NCBI GenBank assembly: GCA_016200225.1
Contig: JACQFD010000021.1
Coordinates: forward strand, 124,001 to 188,000
Origin: Planctomycetota bacterium
GTDB lineage: Bacteria > Planctomycetota > UBA1135 > JACQFD01
DNA length: 64,000 nucleotides
Direction: 5' to 3'
A model generated the notes under the pieces. The model ran no database searches and was not told where the DNA came from. It was given only the letters and a program-made list of their open reading frames with translations. Position numbers and translations under genes: made by a program. Below are positions 9,170 through 19,196 of this stretch, in pieces (the stretch's first letter is position 1; each line of letters starts with the position of its first letter).

Positions 9170-11119
9170 TCACTTCTTCACGCAGGCTTCGTCGAACTCC
9201 TTCATGTATTTGTTATTGATCTTATCGTCCGCGACATGATTAAAGTCCTGACGCATCGTGATACATAACCAATCTTGAAATTCGAGTTCGAAAGCGCTCC
9301 ATTTCTCGTCGGTATCGAGTCCGAAGAGTTCGTCGAAGTACTGGCCGCTCGCTTTTTTAGTTAATTCGGCGTCGAACCACTTGTGAAATCTGTCGCGGTA
9401 TTTGCCGTTATCCGCGTGCTGCAGAAAATGACAAAGCGCCCAGCCGTACGCATACGTTCCGGAAACTAACAATCTCGCCCTTTGCGCGTCGACACCCGGC
9501 TGGGCGCCTTCCATCTGCGAACGGGCGATCCAAAATTGTAGATAATCGAGATGCACGACTTCCTTCAACGAGGGATTCGCCTCCACCGCGTCGCCGAGCG
9601 TGCTTTTCTTCGAGAATTCTCCAAAATTATAAATCTCGTTCTTTCGGCCGATATTCGGCATGCCGAAATAGTAATGATCCAATTCGGCGCCGACTGGCTG
9701 GCTCTTGTGCGTTCCTACATATTCGGCGAAACCCTCCTCCATCCACGGCATGTTGCCCGCGCCGAATCCGCGGCCGCGGCTGTTGGAGTTAAAATCCATC
9801 AATTGATGCGTCCCCTCGTGCCACACGGTATCGATGACGTGCGCGATCGGATCGTCGATGAAGTTCTTTTCCTCGTGCGAATCACGCAGCCAGATATGTA
9901 ACATTCCCGACGTGCTGTTTTTGTTCGTACCTGTATAAAACGCGGCGACGAACGCCGTTCCAGGCTGATCCAGATGTCCGCAGCGGCGCCAGCGTTCATA
10001 TTGGCCTTTCGAACGAAATATCCAAACGGGCACCGGCGTTTCCATCAAATTGCGCAGTTGGACGACGTTTTCATAACGCTTATAAAACGTCCGCCGTAAA
10101 CCGTCGAGAATCTCGCCCATGGATCTCGCCCACGATTCTGGCGGATTGAAACCTTTGTCCTGCACCGCGAGCAGGTAAGGTTTCGGCACTTCCTTGCACG
10201 CGTAAAAGAATTTAAATGTCGCCGGGATCGAATCGGATTTGCGAATCTTATCGATATTGTCGGGTTCGGATTCGTCGGTGATATCTTTTGTAGCTTTGTC
10301 CGCGAACGCGTTCACTTCGTTGATCATGCCCTGCATTTCGGCGATGCGGTCTTTTGCTTTAATAACAAACGGATCGCTCGCGCGCTCCTCCTCGATTTTC
10401 TTTAGTTTCTCCTCCTCCTCGCGGCGTTTCGCGTCGGCGGCCGTCAATTCGGCGAGCCGGGCCGCATCGACCCACTTTCCTTTATATTCGGCCGTGTCGC
10501 CGTCGTATTGCTTATGTCCCAGACCTTCGTGCGCATGCGTGTTCCCGGGATCCTTGGCGATTACTTTTTCATAAATTTTCTTCGCGTCGGCCTCGAGTTT
10601 CGGATCCTTTAAACAAAACGTAGCGATATCGAGATACGTCATCACGGGGTTTTGTTGCTTTTCCGCCTCGGCCAGTCTTTTTGTTAACTCGGCTTTCTTC
10701 TCGACGATCGGATCTTTAGGTTTCGCGGCTTCGATCTTCGCCTGTTCGGCCGCGGCCTGTTTCGCTTGCTCTTCCTTGCCGGGTCCGCCGAACATAAAGA
10801 ATGCGCCGATGCCAAGGGCGGCGACGACGGCGATTCCACCGAGTACGAGCGGAAGCGGCGACTTCTTCGGGGCAGCCTCGCGGGCATGTGCGCGACGGGC
10901 GGCGGCGGCCGATGGACGCTGCGATTTTGCGGAATCTGTCGTCGCGGGCGCGGATGGCGGCGCCGTTTCCTCGATCGGCGGAGCGCTCGCGGCCGATTCG
11001 ACCGGAGATTCCACGAGGAGGGACGCGCCGCACGTGACGCACTTGAATCGTTTACCCGCCTTCTCGGAAGGAACGCTGTACGACTTGCCACAGGTGCAGA
11101 GAACGGAGATCGGAGTCAT
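9170..11119 (-). CDS. DUF1570-like putative metalloprotease with N-terminal zinc ribbon and TM segment
   Basis: N-terminal CTCGKSYSVPSEKAGKRFKCVTCG, TM LPLVLGGIAVVAALGIGAFFMF, C-terminal WHEGTHQLMDF (HExxH) and PWMEEGFAEYVG. Confidence 0.8.
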   Translation of the reverse strand: MTPISVLCTCGKSYSVPSEKAGKRFKCVTCGASLLVESPVESAASAPPIEETAPPSAPATTDSAKSQRPSAAAARRAHAREAAPKKSPLPLVLGGIAVVAALGIGAFFMFGGPGKEEQAKQAAAEQAKIEAAKPKDPIVEKKAELTKRLAEAEKQQNPVMTYLDIATFCLKDPKLEADAKKIYEKVIAKDPGNTHAHEGLGHKQYDGDTAEYKGKWVDAARLAELTAADAKRREEEEKLKKIEEERASDPFVIKAKDRIAEMQGMINEVNAFADKATKDITDESEPDNIDKIRKSDSIPATFKFFYACKEVPKPYLLAVQDKGFNPPESWARSMGEILDGLRRTFYKRYENVVQLRNLMETPVPVWIFRSKGQYERWRRCGHLDQPGTAFVAAFYTGTNKNSTSGMLHIWLRDSHEEKNFIDDPIAHVIDTVWHEGTHQLMDFNSNSRGRGFGAGNMPWMEEGFAEYVGTHKSQPVGAELDHYYFGMPNIGRKNEIYNFGEFSKKSTLGDAVEANPSLKEVVHLDYLQFWIARSQMEGAQPGVDAQRARLLVSGTYAYGWALCHFLQHADNGKYRDRFHKWFDAELTKKASGQYFDELFGLDTDEKWSAFELEFQDWLCITMRQDFNHVADDKINNKYMKEFDEACVKK

Positions 11120-11181
11120 GCGTGGAGTTTACGAAAGACAGCCCGCGAAATCATGGCCCGCTCTGGCGGAACCGCCGAGCG

Positions 11182-12816
11182 CTACGTCCGTCCCCGCGCC
11201 TGCCCGAGCTTTCGAAAAGTAAATATCACAATCGCGACGAGGCCGAATTGGGCGAGCCAGACCGCGTAAACGGAGCGGTCGACGCCGCCAAAGCGCGCGC
11301 TGTGTCCAACGGGACCGATCGCGCCGAAGCGGGTGAATTCGATCTGCGGCGGCGGCATCGATTCGCCGTCTTTTTGTATATTTAAGTCTTCGCGATACCG
11401 CAGGCCGTCGCGGCCCGCGAACGCGGCGCGCGCGAGCGCGTGCTGGACGATCATTAAATTTAACGGATCCGTGATCGGCAACTGGCATATCAATTGAAAC
11501 CGGTCCGGATCGCGCGCGTCGGGCCAGCGCGTCCGCGCGCCGTCCATCGCGATCGCCGTGCCGCCGTAGGGCGATGTTAACATTCCTGGAAACACTAGCG
11601 CGAATCCGAGCGCGACGAACGCCGCCGAGGCGATTCTTAATTTTAATGAAAGCCGGTCGAGCGCGGCGGCCGCGATCACGGCCATGGCCGGATACGCGAT
11701 CAGCGCGTAGCGCGGACCGAACGCCCACGCGCCGTGCCACTCGAGCGTCGACGCGGGCATCGCGAGCGCGGCGGCCGCGGATATTAATAAAATAACCGGC
11801 AGCGCGCGTCCCGGATTCGTCATCGAGCGCGCAAATCCCGCGATCGTTAACATAAATAATGGAAACGCGTACGCGATCACGCCCTTCGAATGTGAAAATA
11901 TGAGTTCGCGCAGTCCCGCGAATACGTTAATTGTAAACCACTTTTGCGCGGTGGATTTTTCGTAGCCCGTGATGAACGGCGAACCCCAGCGAACCCAATT
12001 CGCGCCGCCGAAGATCAGTATGAACGGCGCCGCGCCCGCCGCGGCGAAGGCGAAGGAGCGCGCGGTGCCGGAGAATCCGCGTTCGCGCGATATAAATAAT
12101 AGCGCGAGCGGCGCGATCGCGAACGCGGTGTGCAATTTAACGATCAACGCGAATCCGGCCGCCGCGCCGAAGACTACAAAATCGACGTCGCGCCGGCTCG
12201 CGCGCGCCGCGAGCGCGCGTTCGAGCGCGAGGGCCGTCGCGAAAACCGCCTCCGCGTCGGAGAGTCCGCTGCGCGCCTGAACGCACAAATGCGTTCCGAA
12301 TCCGCAGGCGAGCGCGGCCATGAGCGCGGCGAATTGGGAGACCGACGCGCGGCGGCATGCAATATAAATGAGCGCGATCGCCGCCGCCGCCGCGAGCGGT
12401 TGGAGCGTAAATACAAAGATTCGCGCGAAATATTCGGATCCCGCGAGCGCCTCGGCGCCGAATGTTTGTTTCTCGAATGTTTTATTAATTTCAGGAAACG
12501 CGGAGTCGAAAACGCTTCCTAAATAATAGAGCGGAACGCCCGTCGCCGCGAAACCGAGGCCCCAGTACGGATACTGCCGGTCGCCCCGGCCCTTTCGACA
12601 ATTGTACGCGCCCCCCTCCGGATCGAGCATTTTCAACGCGAGCTCCGTCGAGGGCGTGTCGGCGGATAAATACAATTCGCCGCGGCGAGCGAGCGCGCGG
12701 ATTTGTTGAAATCCGATCTCGGCGTCGCCTTCCTGCGGCGTCCAATTTACGAAAATGCATAGAAAACACGCCGCGACTCCGAAGAGCCACAGAGCGATGG
12801 TCCGGTCGCGTTGCAT
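11182..12816 (-). CDS. Polytopic membrane protein (GT-C/ArnT-like candidate)
   Basis: 544 aa with repeated hydrophobic helices; adjacent to another membrane protein. Confidence 0.6.
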   Translation of the reverse strand: MQRDRTIALWLFGVAACFLCIFVNWTPQEGDAEIGFQQIRALARRGELYLSADTPSTELALKMLDPEGGAYNCRKGRGDRQYPYWGLGFAATGVPLYYLGSVFDSAFPEINKTFEKQTFGAEALAGSEYFARIFVFTLQPLAAAAAIALIYIACRRASVSQFAALMAALACGFGTHLCVQARSGLSDAEAVFATALALERALAARASRRDVDFVVFGAAAGFALIVKLHTAFAIAPLALLFISRERGFSGTARSFAFAAAGAAPFILIFGGANWVRWGSPFITGYEKSTAQKWFTINVFAGLRELIFSHSKGVIAYAFPLFMLTIAGFARSMTNPGRALPVILLISAAAALAMPASTLEWHGAWAFGPRYALIAYPAMAVIAAAALDRLSLKLRIASAAFVALGFALVFPGMLTSPYGGTAIAMDGARTRWPDARDPDRFQLICQLPITDPLNLMIVQHALARAAFAGRDGLRYREDLNIQKDGESMPPPQIEFTRFGAIGPVGHSARFGGVDRSVYAVWLAQFGLVAIVIFTFRKLGQARGRT

Positions 12817-12840
12817 GGATTTATTATGATTTAAGTTAAT

Positions 12841-14139
12841 TTACTGAAAAGCCGGCGATTCGGACGCGTCGCCGCCGATGATGACTTCGCCCGCCGACGT
12901 GCGCGTGGCCGCGAGCAGCGAAAATTGGATGATGCCGTTGGCAATCATGATGGCGGCGATCCCATGAAAAAAATACGCGGTCGCCAGAGACGCCGCGCCC
13001 GCCGCGAACGTCGCGGCGACGACGGGATTCGAAGTCCGAAGGCGCCACGCCCGATTTTTCAACGTCACAACAATTCCGTCGAGCGTCAGCAACGCGGCGA
13101 AGGCGAGCGACCAGATCCCGCTTTCTAAAATAAATAAACCGGAGTTCCCTTTTGCATGCAAACTAACGACTTTTGCGAATTCATCCCACGTTATATATAA
13201 AAGCACCGCGGCCAGCACGATTATTATCATTAACAAAGTTGCCGCAAACGCGCGCCGCGCGGCGAGCGCGTGCGCCATATAAACGATCATCGCAGACGCG
13301 AGCGGAATGCCGATCGCCGGCCAGACGGCCACGGCGCCGAACTGCAGAACAATACAAATCAGCGCCCATACGAGCGATCCCGTCCGAGATACGTGGCTCG
13401 CCGCATATTGAACTCCCACGGCGAGCGCCGCCGCCGGAATAAGCGCCGATTCGAATAATTGCAATGCCGGTTCCCTCAGCGGAATCATGAAGATCAGCGG
13501 CGCGGCGATCGCCACCACGACGGCCACGAGGACGACGGCGGGACGAAGCGAGAGACGCGTCGCAAGAAAATAATTAAACATTGCGAACAGCACGATCGAC
13601 ACGAATCGATAATTATCCGATCCCGACCGCGCGAGCGGAAAAAACCGGTCCGCGAGCGCGGTGGCGAGACCGATCGCGAGCACCGCGATCATTAACTTTC
13701 CGCCCACGCGCCACTCGACCGGCTTCGCGTACGGCGCCGGCGCGATCAATGCGGAGGGCAGAACGATATATAATAGATTCCCAGCGATTGCGCAGATTAT
13801 TAATATTGCGAGAAACGTGTGGACGCTCCCCGCTTCCATCCATCCCGGCGGAATCCATGGCATCAGCGAAAGAAACGTTGCCGCGGAGAATATAATTAAT
13901 TTCGGACCGTTCGCGGGCGCGGGGCTGGCCGCCGCATAGAATGGAAAGAACAATCCGCATAGAATCGTCGCCGAAGCGAAGATTTTCACCGCTTCGCCCG
14001 GCCAGCCGCGCAGCGCCGGCGACATATGTAATATAAACGCCACCGTCGCGAACACAGCCAGTTGCATGCACGCGAATCCCGCGCTCGCGGGCGAGCTGAG
14101 CCTGAGGGTTTTCGGTTCGTTTTGTTGCATCGCCATCAT
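12841..14139 (-). CDS. Polytopic membrane protein, hypothetical
   Basis: More than 10 hydrophobic segments; start set to MMAMQQNEPK. Confidence 0.65.
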   Translation of the reverse strand: MMAMQQNEPKTLRLSSPASAGFACMQLAVFATVAFILHMSPALRGWPGEAVKIFASATILCGLFFPFYAAASPAPANGPKLIIFSAATFLSLMPWIPPGWMEAGSVHTFLAILIICAIAGNLLYIVLPSALIAPAPYAKPVEWRVGGKLMIAVLAIGLATALADRFFPLARSGSDNYRFVSIVLFAMFNYFLATRLSLRPAVVLVAVVVAIAAPLIFMIPLREPALQLFESALIPAAALAVGVQYAASHVSRTGSLVWALICIVLQFGAVAVWPAIGIPLASAMIVYMAHALAARRAFAATLLMIIIVLAAVLLYITWDEFAKVVSLHAKGNSGLFILESGIWSLAFAALLTLDGIVVTLKNRAWRLRTSNPVVAATFAAGAASLATAYFFHGIAAIMIANGIIQFSLLAATRTSAGEVIIGGDASESPAFQ

Positions 14140-14174
14140 CGCTCCGCGCTGAAATATTAAAGTAAATTTTAATT

Positions 14175-15650
14175 TTAATTCTTTCCGCCGCACGCCGATT
14201 CGGGGGGTTTGCCCTCCGGATGCCCGTGTCCGGCGTGGATGCCCTCGTCCGCGAGCATGCGCACGCGCGAGGGATCCTTTTCGATGTTCGGAGGACGCGC
14301 CGCGATCCGAGAACGCTCGCGTTCGACGAGCGCGCGCAATTGAGATATCCGCTCGGTCACGCCGCCGAATAAATTATTACGTTCATCGGCGTCGCGGACC
14401 GGATCATACAATTCCTCCGCCGCGGCGCCGACGGTTCCGCCGGGCCATCCGCCCGGCGCGATGCGCATTGGATTACAAAGAAAGCGTTCGCGCGCGGTCC
14501 GCAGTGAAAAGATACGATTTTCCCACGAAGAGAGCGCGACGCGGTCGCGGGAGCGCGGGTCGCGCGTGATTTCGAACAAATCGCCGCCGCGCGCGCCGGG
14601 CGGCGGATCGACGCCGAACGCGTTCGCGATCGTAACTGTTAAATCCATCGAATCGACGACCTCCCCGGCCGCCTTCGGCATGCCCGCCATCCCCGCGGAC
14701 CATACAAATAGCGGAACGTGCACGGCCGATTCGCGCGGCCCGCGCGCCGAACCGAAGGAACCGCGCCCGCCGAGTTCCTCGCCGTTGGTCCCCGCGAATA
14801 GTATCATCGTCGATCTGAATTGTTGTAACGCGGGAGCGACGCCGCGCAGAAACCGCGACGCGACGGCGGCATCCTGCAGCATGCACGCGGCGTGGAGCGC
14901 GGCGACGTCCGCGCGCGTCGGCGACCCATCGTTAATATTAACTTTGGCGAGCGCTTCGAGCGAACCCGCTTTTCGGTCGGCGCCCGGCATGAATCGTCGA
15001 ATGTACTCGTCGCGCGGCTCGAACGGGGGTCGCGGCATCGACAAATGTAACCATACAAAAACCGGCTGGTCGGGGCGCGAGAGCCGGACGGAATCGAGCC
15101 ACGCGCGCGCGTCCTCGCCCGCGCCCTCCGCCGACGCCTGACCCGATTCCGCGTACGCGTCGCGCGGTTTTGTAATATAAGTTTCGAATCCGCGCTCGAG
15201 GCCGCATCCGCGCGTGAGCGACGGCCTTGTTACAAATGCGCCGCAGCGCACTCCGCGCAAAGATAACATTTCCGCGAGCGTCGCGGCGTCGTCGAGGCGG
15301 TCGAGATCGTTATAAACGCCGCTCTCCTCGGACGGCCGGCCCGTATGCAACGAAACGAGCGACGCGAACGCGCTCCCCGACGTCGAAAACGCGTTGCTGA
15401 ATCGCATTCCATGATAACGAATATCCTCGATGTCCTCGATCGTCGCGCCCGCGAACGCCGTCCCCTGCTCGACGGGCGTCGTGTCGAGCGTCGCGTAACC
15501 GCCCGCTTCGCTCGTGTCGCGCTCGCGCACGGATTCCATGGTTATTAATATAACGGCGTCGATTTTTTTCCGGGAACAGGCGGCGGGGGCCGCGGCGCAG
15601 ACGACGGCGAAGATCGTTAATATATTAATTCCTCGGCGCGCGCGTTTCAT
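14175..15650 (-). CDS. Sulfatase/alkaline-phosphatase-superfamily lipoprotein, non-canonical nucleophile region
   Basis: Lipobox AAPAACS; DAVILITMESVRERD; SNAFSTSGSAFASLVSLHTGRPSEESGVYNDLD; MDLTVTIANAFGV. Confidence 0.75.
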   Translation of the reverse strand: MKRARRGINILTIFAVVCAAAPAACSRKKIDAVILITMESVRERDTSEAGGYATLDTTPVEQGTAFAGATIEDIEDIRYHGMRFSNAFSTSGSAFASLVSLHTGRPSEESGVYNDLDRLDDAATLAEMLSLRGVRCGAFVTRPSLTRGCGLERGFETYITKPRDAYAESGQASAEGAGEDARAWLDSVRLSRPDQPVFVWLHLSMPRPPFEPRDEYIRRFMPGADRKAGSLEALAKVNINDGSPTRADVAALHAACMLQDAAVASRFLRGVAPALQQFRSTMILFAGTNGEELGGRGSFGSARGPRESAVHVPLFVWSAGMAGMPKAAGEVVDSMDLTVTIANAFGVDPPPGARGGDLFEITRDPRSRDRVALSSWENRIFSLRTARERFLCNPMRIAPGGWPGGTVGAAAEELYDPVRDADERNNLFGGVTERISQLRALVERERSRIAARPPNIEKDPSRVRMLADEGIHAGHGHPEGKPPESACGGKN

Positions 15651-16036
15651 GAACGATCGGCCGGGTGGGTCCATTCGAGAAGCCATTGCGTGTACGCGTC
15701 ATTCCACGAACCCGCCGGGATCGTTAATATCTCGGGCGTTTCATACGGATGCAATTCCGCGAGCCGGGCGGCCGCGCGCGCGGCTGCATGCGCCGACGTT
15801 TTGAGAATTGTTAAGATCTCCCCCGCGCGCTCGATCTTACCTTTCCACGGATAAATCGATTCCGCGCCGGGCAGCATCGTCGCGCAGACGGCGAGGCGTT
15901 CCTCGACGAGCCGGTCGCAGACGCGCAGCGCATCCTCGCGCGTCGCGAACGTCGTGATCATGGCCACGACCGCGCCCTCCGCGACCCGCGCCGGAACGCG
16001 TTTTCCGCTGTGGCGGCTTTCGTCGTCGATGCCCAT
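15647..16036 (-). CDS. cutA: CutA-like divalent-cation tolerance protein
   Basis: VVAMITTFATREDALRVCDRLVEERLAVCATMLPGAESIYPWKGKIE...ELHPYETPEILTIP. Confidence 0.9.
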   Translation of the reverse strand: MGIDDESRHSGKRVPARVAEGAVVAMITTFATREDALRVCDRLVEERLAVCATMLPGAESIYPWKGKIERAGEILTILKTSAHAAARAAARLAELHPYETPEILTIPAGSWNDAYTQWLLEWTHPADRS

Positions 16037-16096
16037 TGCGATACTTTACCGTTACCATGGCCGACTCAACCCGCCGCAATTCGATTTACGCAACGC

Positions 16097-17002
16097 ATGA
16101 AACTTTTTGACCGAGCCGTCGTCGCGACGCTTCCGCTCGTGCCCCGGGCCATCGTTCGAAAAATCGCCGATCGTTATATTGCAGGAGAGACGATCGAAGA
16201 CGCGATGCGCGTCGTGCGCGCGCTGAACGGCGCCGGTTGCGAGGCGACGATCGACGTGCTCGGAGAGTTTATTACTGATTTCAAACAGGCCGAGGCGACG
16301 GCGACGGCCTACCGGCAGGTGCTCGAACGCATCACAACCGAAAAACTGCGCGCAAACGTATCGATTAAACTGACGGCGTTCGGTCTCGGATTGAACGACG
16401 ACGGATGCCTCGCGCTCGCGCGCGGCCTCGTCGCGCGCGCGAAGGAATTGAATAATTTCGTGCGCATCGACATGGAGAATTCTCCATACACTACTAAAAC
16501 GCTCGGAGTGTATCGAAGACTCAAGAACGAAGGATTTATCAATTGCGGCGTCGTCATTCAGGCGTACATGCGGCGGAGTCCGGCCGACGTCGCGGATTTG
16601 TTAAAACTCGGAACCGGTTTCCGTTTGTGCAAGGGAATTTACGTCGAAACCCCGGAGATCGCTTACAAAGACCGCGAGGAAGTGCGCAATCAGTATAAAT
16701 CGCTCTTACAACAGATGTTCGAAGGCGGCGCGACGAAAGTCGGCATCGCGACGCACGATCCGCCGCTCATCGAGCACGCCCGGCAGTTGTTGATAGATCA
16801 TAAGATTCCGAAGGAACGCTACGAATTCCAGATGTTACTTGGCGTCGCCGAAGAATGGCGCAAGCGCCTCGTCGCCGAAGGACACACCGTCAGAGTTTAT
16901 GTACCATTTGGCCGCGAATGGTACGGTTATAGCATTCGCAGAATTAAAGAAAACCCGAGCATCGCCGGCTACGTCGCCAAGGGAATGTTCGGGCTGGGTT
17001 GA
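16097..17002 (+). CDS. Proline dehydrogenase
   Basis: NVSIKLTAFGL, FVRIDMENSPYTTKTLGVYRRL, CGVVIQAYMRRS, RLCKGIYVE, YEFQMLLGVAEEWRKRL, VRVYVPFGREWYGYSIRRIKENP. Confidence 0.92.
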   Translation: MKLFDRAVVATLPLVPRAIVRKIADRYIAGETIEDAMRVVRALNGAGCEATIDVLGEFITDFKQAEATATAYRQVLERITTEKLRANVSIKLTAFGLGLNDDGCLALARGLVARAKELNNFVRIDMENSPYTTKTLGVYRRLKNEGFINCGVVIQAYMRRSPADVADLLKLGTGFRLCKGIYVETPEIAYKDREEVRNQYKSLLQQMFEGGATKVGIATHDPPLIEHARQLLIDHKIPKERYEFQMLLGVAEEWRKRLVAEGHTVRVYVPFGREWYGYSIRRIKENPSIAGYVAKGMFGLG

Positions 17003-17040
17003 TTTTAATAATTCTCGCACGCCGCCGATTCGGCCGCGCA

Positions 17041-18144
17041 TCACGCGCCGAATAGATATTTCGCCGCAAGCCGGTGGAAATGATGCGTTCCAATTTCGTG
17101 CGACGGCGAGTAGCGGGAACGCGGCGCGAAGCGCGAACGCATGTTCGCTTGTATCGTCGTCACGGCTGCTTCGTCCTCCTCCTGCACGAATTGTAAATTG
17201 CCGCCCGCGCCTTTTCCGCGTAACGCATCCTTCCAAACATAACTCATAAAACGGACGCGCGTCCGCGACGCCGAAAGCGGTTCGACGATATTGACGGAGA
17301 GCCCCCACGGATAAAAATTCAACATCGTCCCCGGAAATAACCAATAATAATACGCCGCGACGCGCGTTCCCGCGTCGTGGTGGCCGGCGGGCAATTCGAA
17401 CGCGGGCTCGCTGTCGGCCGCGGGCGCGAGTTGGAGACTACAATAATCATAAAGAATCGTTCGATAATGATTCCAGTCCATCGTGGCCGCCAGTTTCTTA
17501 TGTATGAACGGAATATGAAATCCCTCGAGATAATTATCGACGTAAAGCGCCCAGTTCGCTTCGAATTCATACGTTCGCTCGGACGCCGCGTCGCACTTGA
17601 ATTCGTTCAACGGTAAAAACCCGATTCGCTGCGCGAGCGGCGCGACGACGGCGTCGAACGCGACGTCCGGGTCGAGATTGACGAATACGAGCGGCCCGAG
17701 GCGCCCGGTCGGCAGTTGTAATAAATCGTCGGACGGTGCCGGAAAACCCTCGACATTCTTAAACTCCGGCATCTGTTTCATGTGGCCGTCGAGCGCGAAC
17801 GAGCGGCCGTGGTATTTACAAACGAAAGATTCGTAACATCCGGGTTTCTCGACCACCGCGTGTCCGCGATGCGTGCAAACGTTCGGCATGCACGCGATTT
17901 TCGATCCGTCGTTTACTAACAAAACACGCTCGTCGAGCGCGCCCGGCAGCAGCGTGTGGGGCCGCGCGTCGCCGCGCGCGTCGAGGAGCGCCGCGTCGCC
18001 GGCGCAGTTCCAGCCGCGCGCGAGGATTCGGCCGCGGATCTCGTCGAACCACTCGGGATTATAATAAAAATCGGCCGGCGGACCGGCGGCCCTTCGAATA
18101 TTGGTATCGACGTGGAACTTTGGAATTTTCACGGCGGCGAGCAT
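17041..18144 (-). CDS. Rieske [2Fe-2S] aromatic-ring-hydroxylating oxygenase, alpha-subunit-like
   Basis: CTHRGHAVVEKPGCYESFVCKYHGRSFALDG (CxH...CxxH) and NYLEGFHIPFIHKKL. Confidence 0.9.
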   Translation of the reverse strand: MLAAVKIPKFHVDTNIRRAAGPPADFYYNPEWFDEIRGRILARGWNCAGDAALLDARGDARPHTLLPGALDERVLLVNDGSKIACMPNVCTHRGHAVVEKPGCYESFVCKYHGRSFALDGHMKQMPEFKNVEGFPAPSDDLLQLPTGRLGPLVFVNLDPDVAFDAVVAPLAQRIGFLPLNEFKCDAASERTYEFEANWALYVDNYLEGFHIPFIHKKLAATMDWNHYRTILYDYCSLQLAPAADSEPAFELPAGHHDAGTRVAAYYYWLFPGTMLNFYPWGLSVNIVEPLSASRTRVRFMSYVWKDALRGKGAGGNLQFVQEEDEAAVTTIQANMRSRFAPRSRYSPSHEIGTHHFHRLAAKYLFGA

Positions 18145-18215
18145 GGCGGCCGCGGCGCCGCCGCGCAAGATTCGACTTCGTCGTTTGCCCCCGCGCGTTA
18201 CGCTGTCGCCCCCCC

Positions 18216-19151
18216 GTGGCCGCGTCCCCGCCGATCGCAATCCCGCCGAAACTCGCGCTCGCATCATTTATTTTCGCGATCGGCTGGGCCTCGCCTCTGT
18301 TCAAGCTCGCGGCGGCTCCCGAATTATTAGCTTCCGCCGCGCGCGTGCTGATCGCGGCGGCAATATTATTACCATTCTTCGCGCGCGACGTGCTCGACGC
18401 GCTACGCAGCGGCCCGCGCGTGCTCGCGCGCGCGGCGCTCGCGGGAGGACTGCTCGCGGCGCACTTCGCGGTGTGGGTGCCGTCATTACAATTAACGACG
18501 GTGGCGGCATCGACGCTGCTCGTGGCCACGGAACCGCTGTTCGCGGCCGGCATCGAAAGCCGGATGTTAAAGGAACGGCTTCCGAAACAACTTATTTTCG
18601 GAATTATCATTTCGCTCGGCGGAACGGCCGTAATTCTTTCGGCCGATCTTGATATAAACAATCCGAAGGGCATGTTCGCGGGCAAGGCGCTCCTCGGCGA
18701 CGCGCTCGCGCTCGCGGGCGCGGTTTTTGGAGCATGTTATTTTGTCGTCGGACGGGCCGTGCGAAAAACGATACCGGTCGGCGCCTATCTTGTAATTGTA
18801 AATATAACCGCCGGAATAATACTTTTGATCGGAAGCGCCGCGCGCGGCGAGCCGTGGCTCGCGGGAAGCATCGAATTTAATAATTGGCACGGAATTACAT
18901 GGAAGGTGCTTGGTTACTTTTTTCTTCTCGCGGCCGTTCCCCAGCTCCTCGGCCACGGCGCGGCAAACGTCGCCGTCCGCCACTATCCGGCGACGGTCGT
19001 CAATCTCGCGGTGTTGAGCGAGCCGCTGCTCGCATCGGGACTCGCGTTTCTTTTATTTAGCGAAGTCCCGCATAATTTAGCATTATTCGCATGCGGCGGC
19101 GCCGTGCTGTTCGCCGGCCTCGTCGTCTCGCTCCGGGCGAAGCGCGGGTGA
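18216..19151 (+). CDS. EamA/DMT-family transporter
   Basis: Two EamA-like repeats, about 10 TM; GTG start chosen to clear the divergent Rieske gene. Confidence 0.85.
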   Translation: MAASPPIAIPPKLALASFIFAIGWASPLFKLAAAPELLASAARVLIAAAILLPFFARDVLDALRSGPRVLARAALAGGLLAAHFAVWVPSLQLTTVAASTLLVATEPLFAAGIESRMLKERLPKQLIFGIIISLGGTAVILSADLDINNPKGMFAGKALLGDALALAGAVFGACYFVVGRAVRKTIPVGAYLVIVNITAGIILLIGSAARGEPWLAGSIEFNNWHGITWKVLGYFFLLAAVPQLLGHGAANVAVRHYPATVVNLAVLSEPLLASGLAFLLFSEVPHNLALFACGGAVLFAGLVVSLRAKRG

Positions 19152-19196
19152 AAATATTCTTTAGTTATCCGAATGACCGCTCTCCATGATATTACA

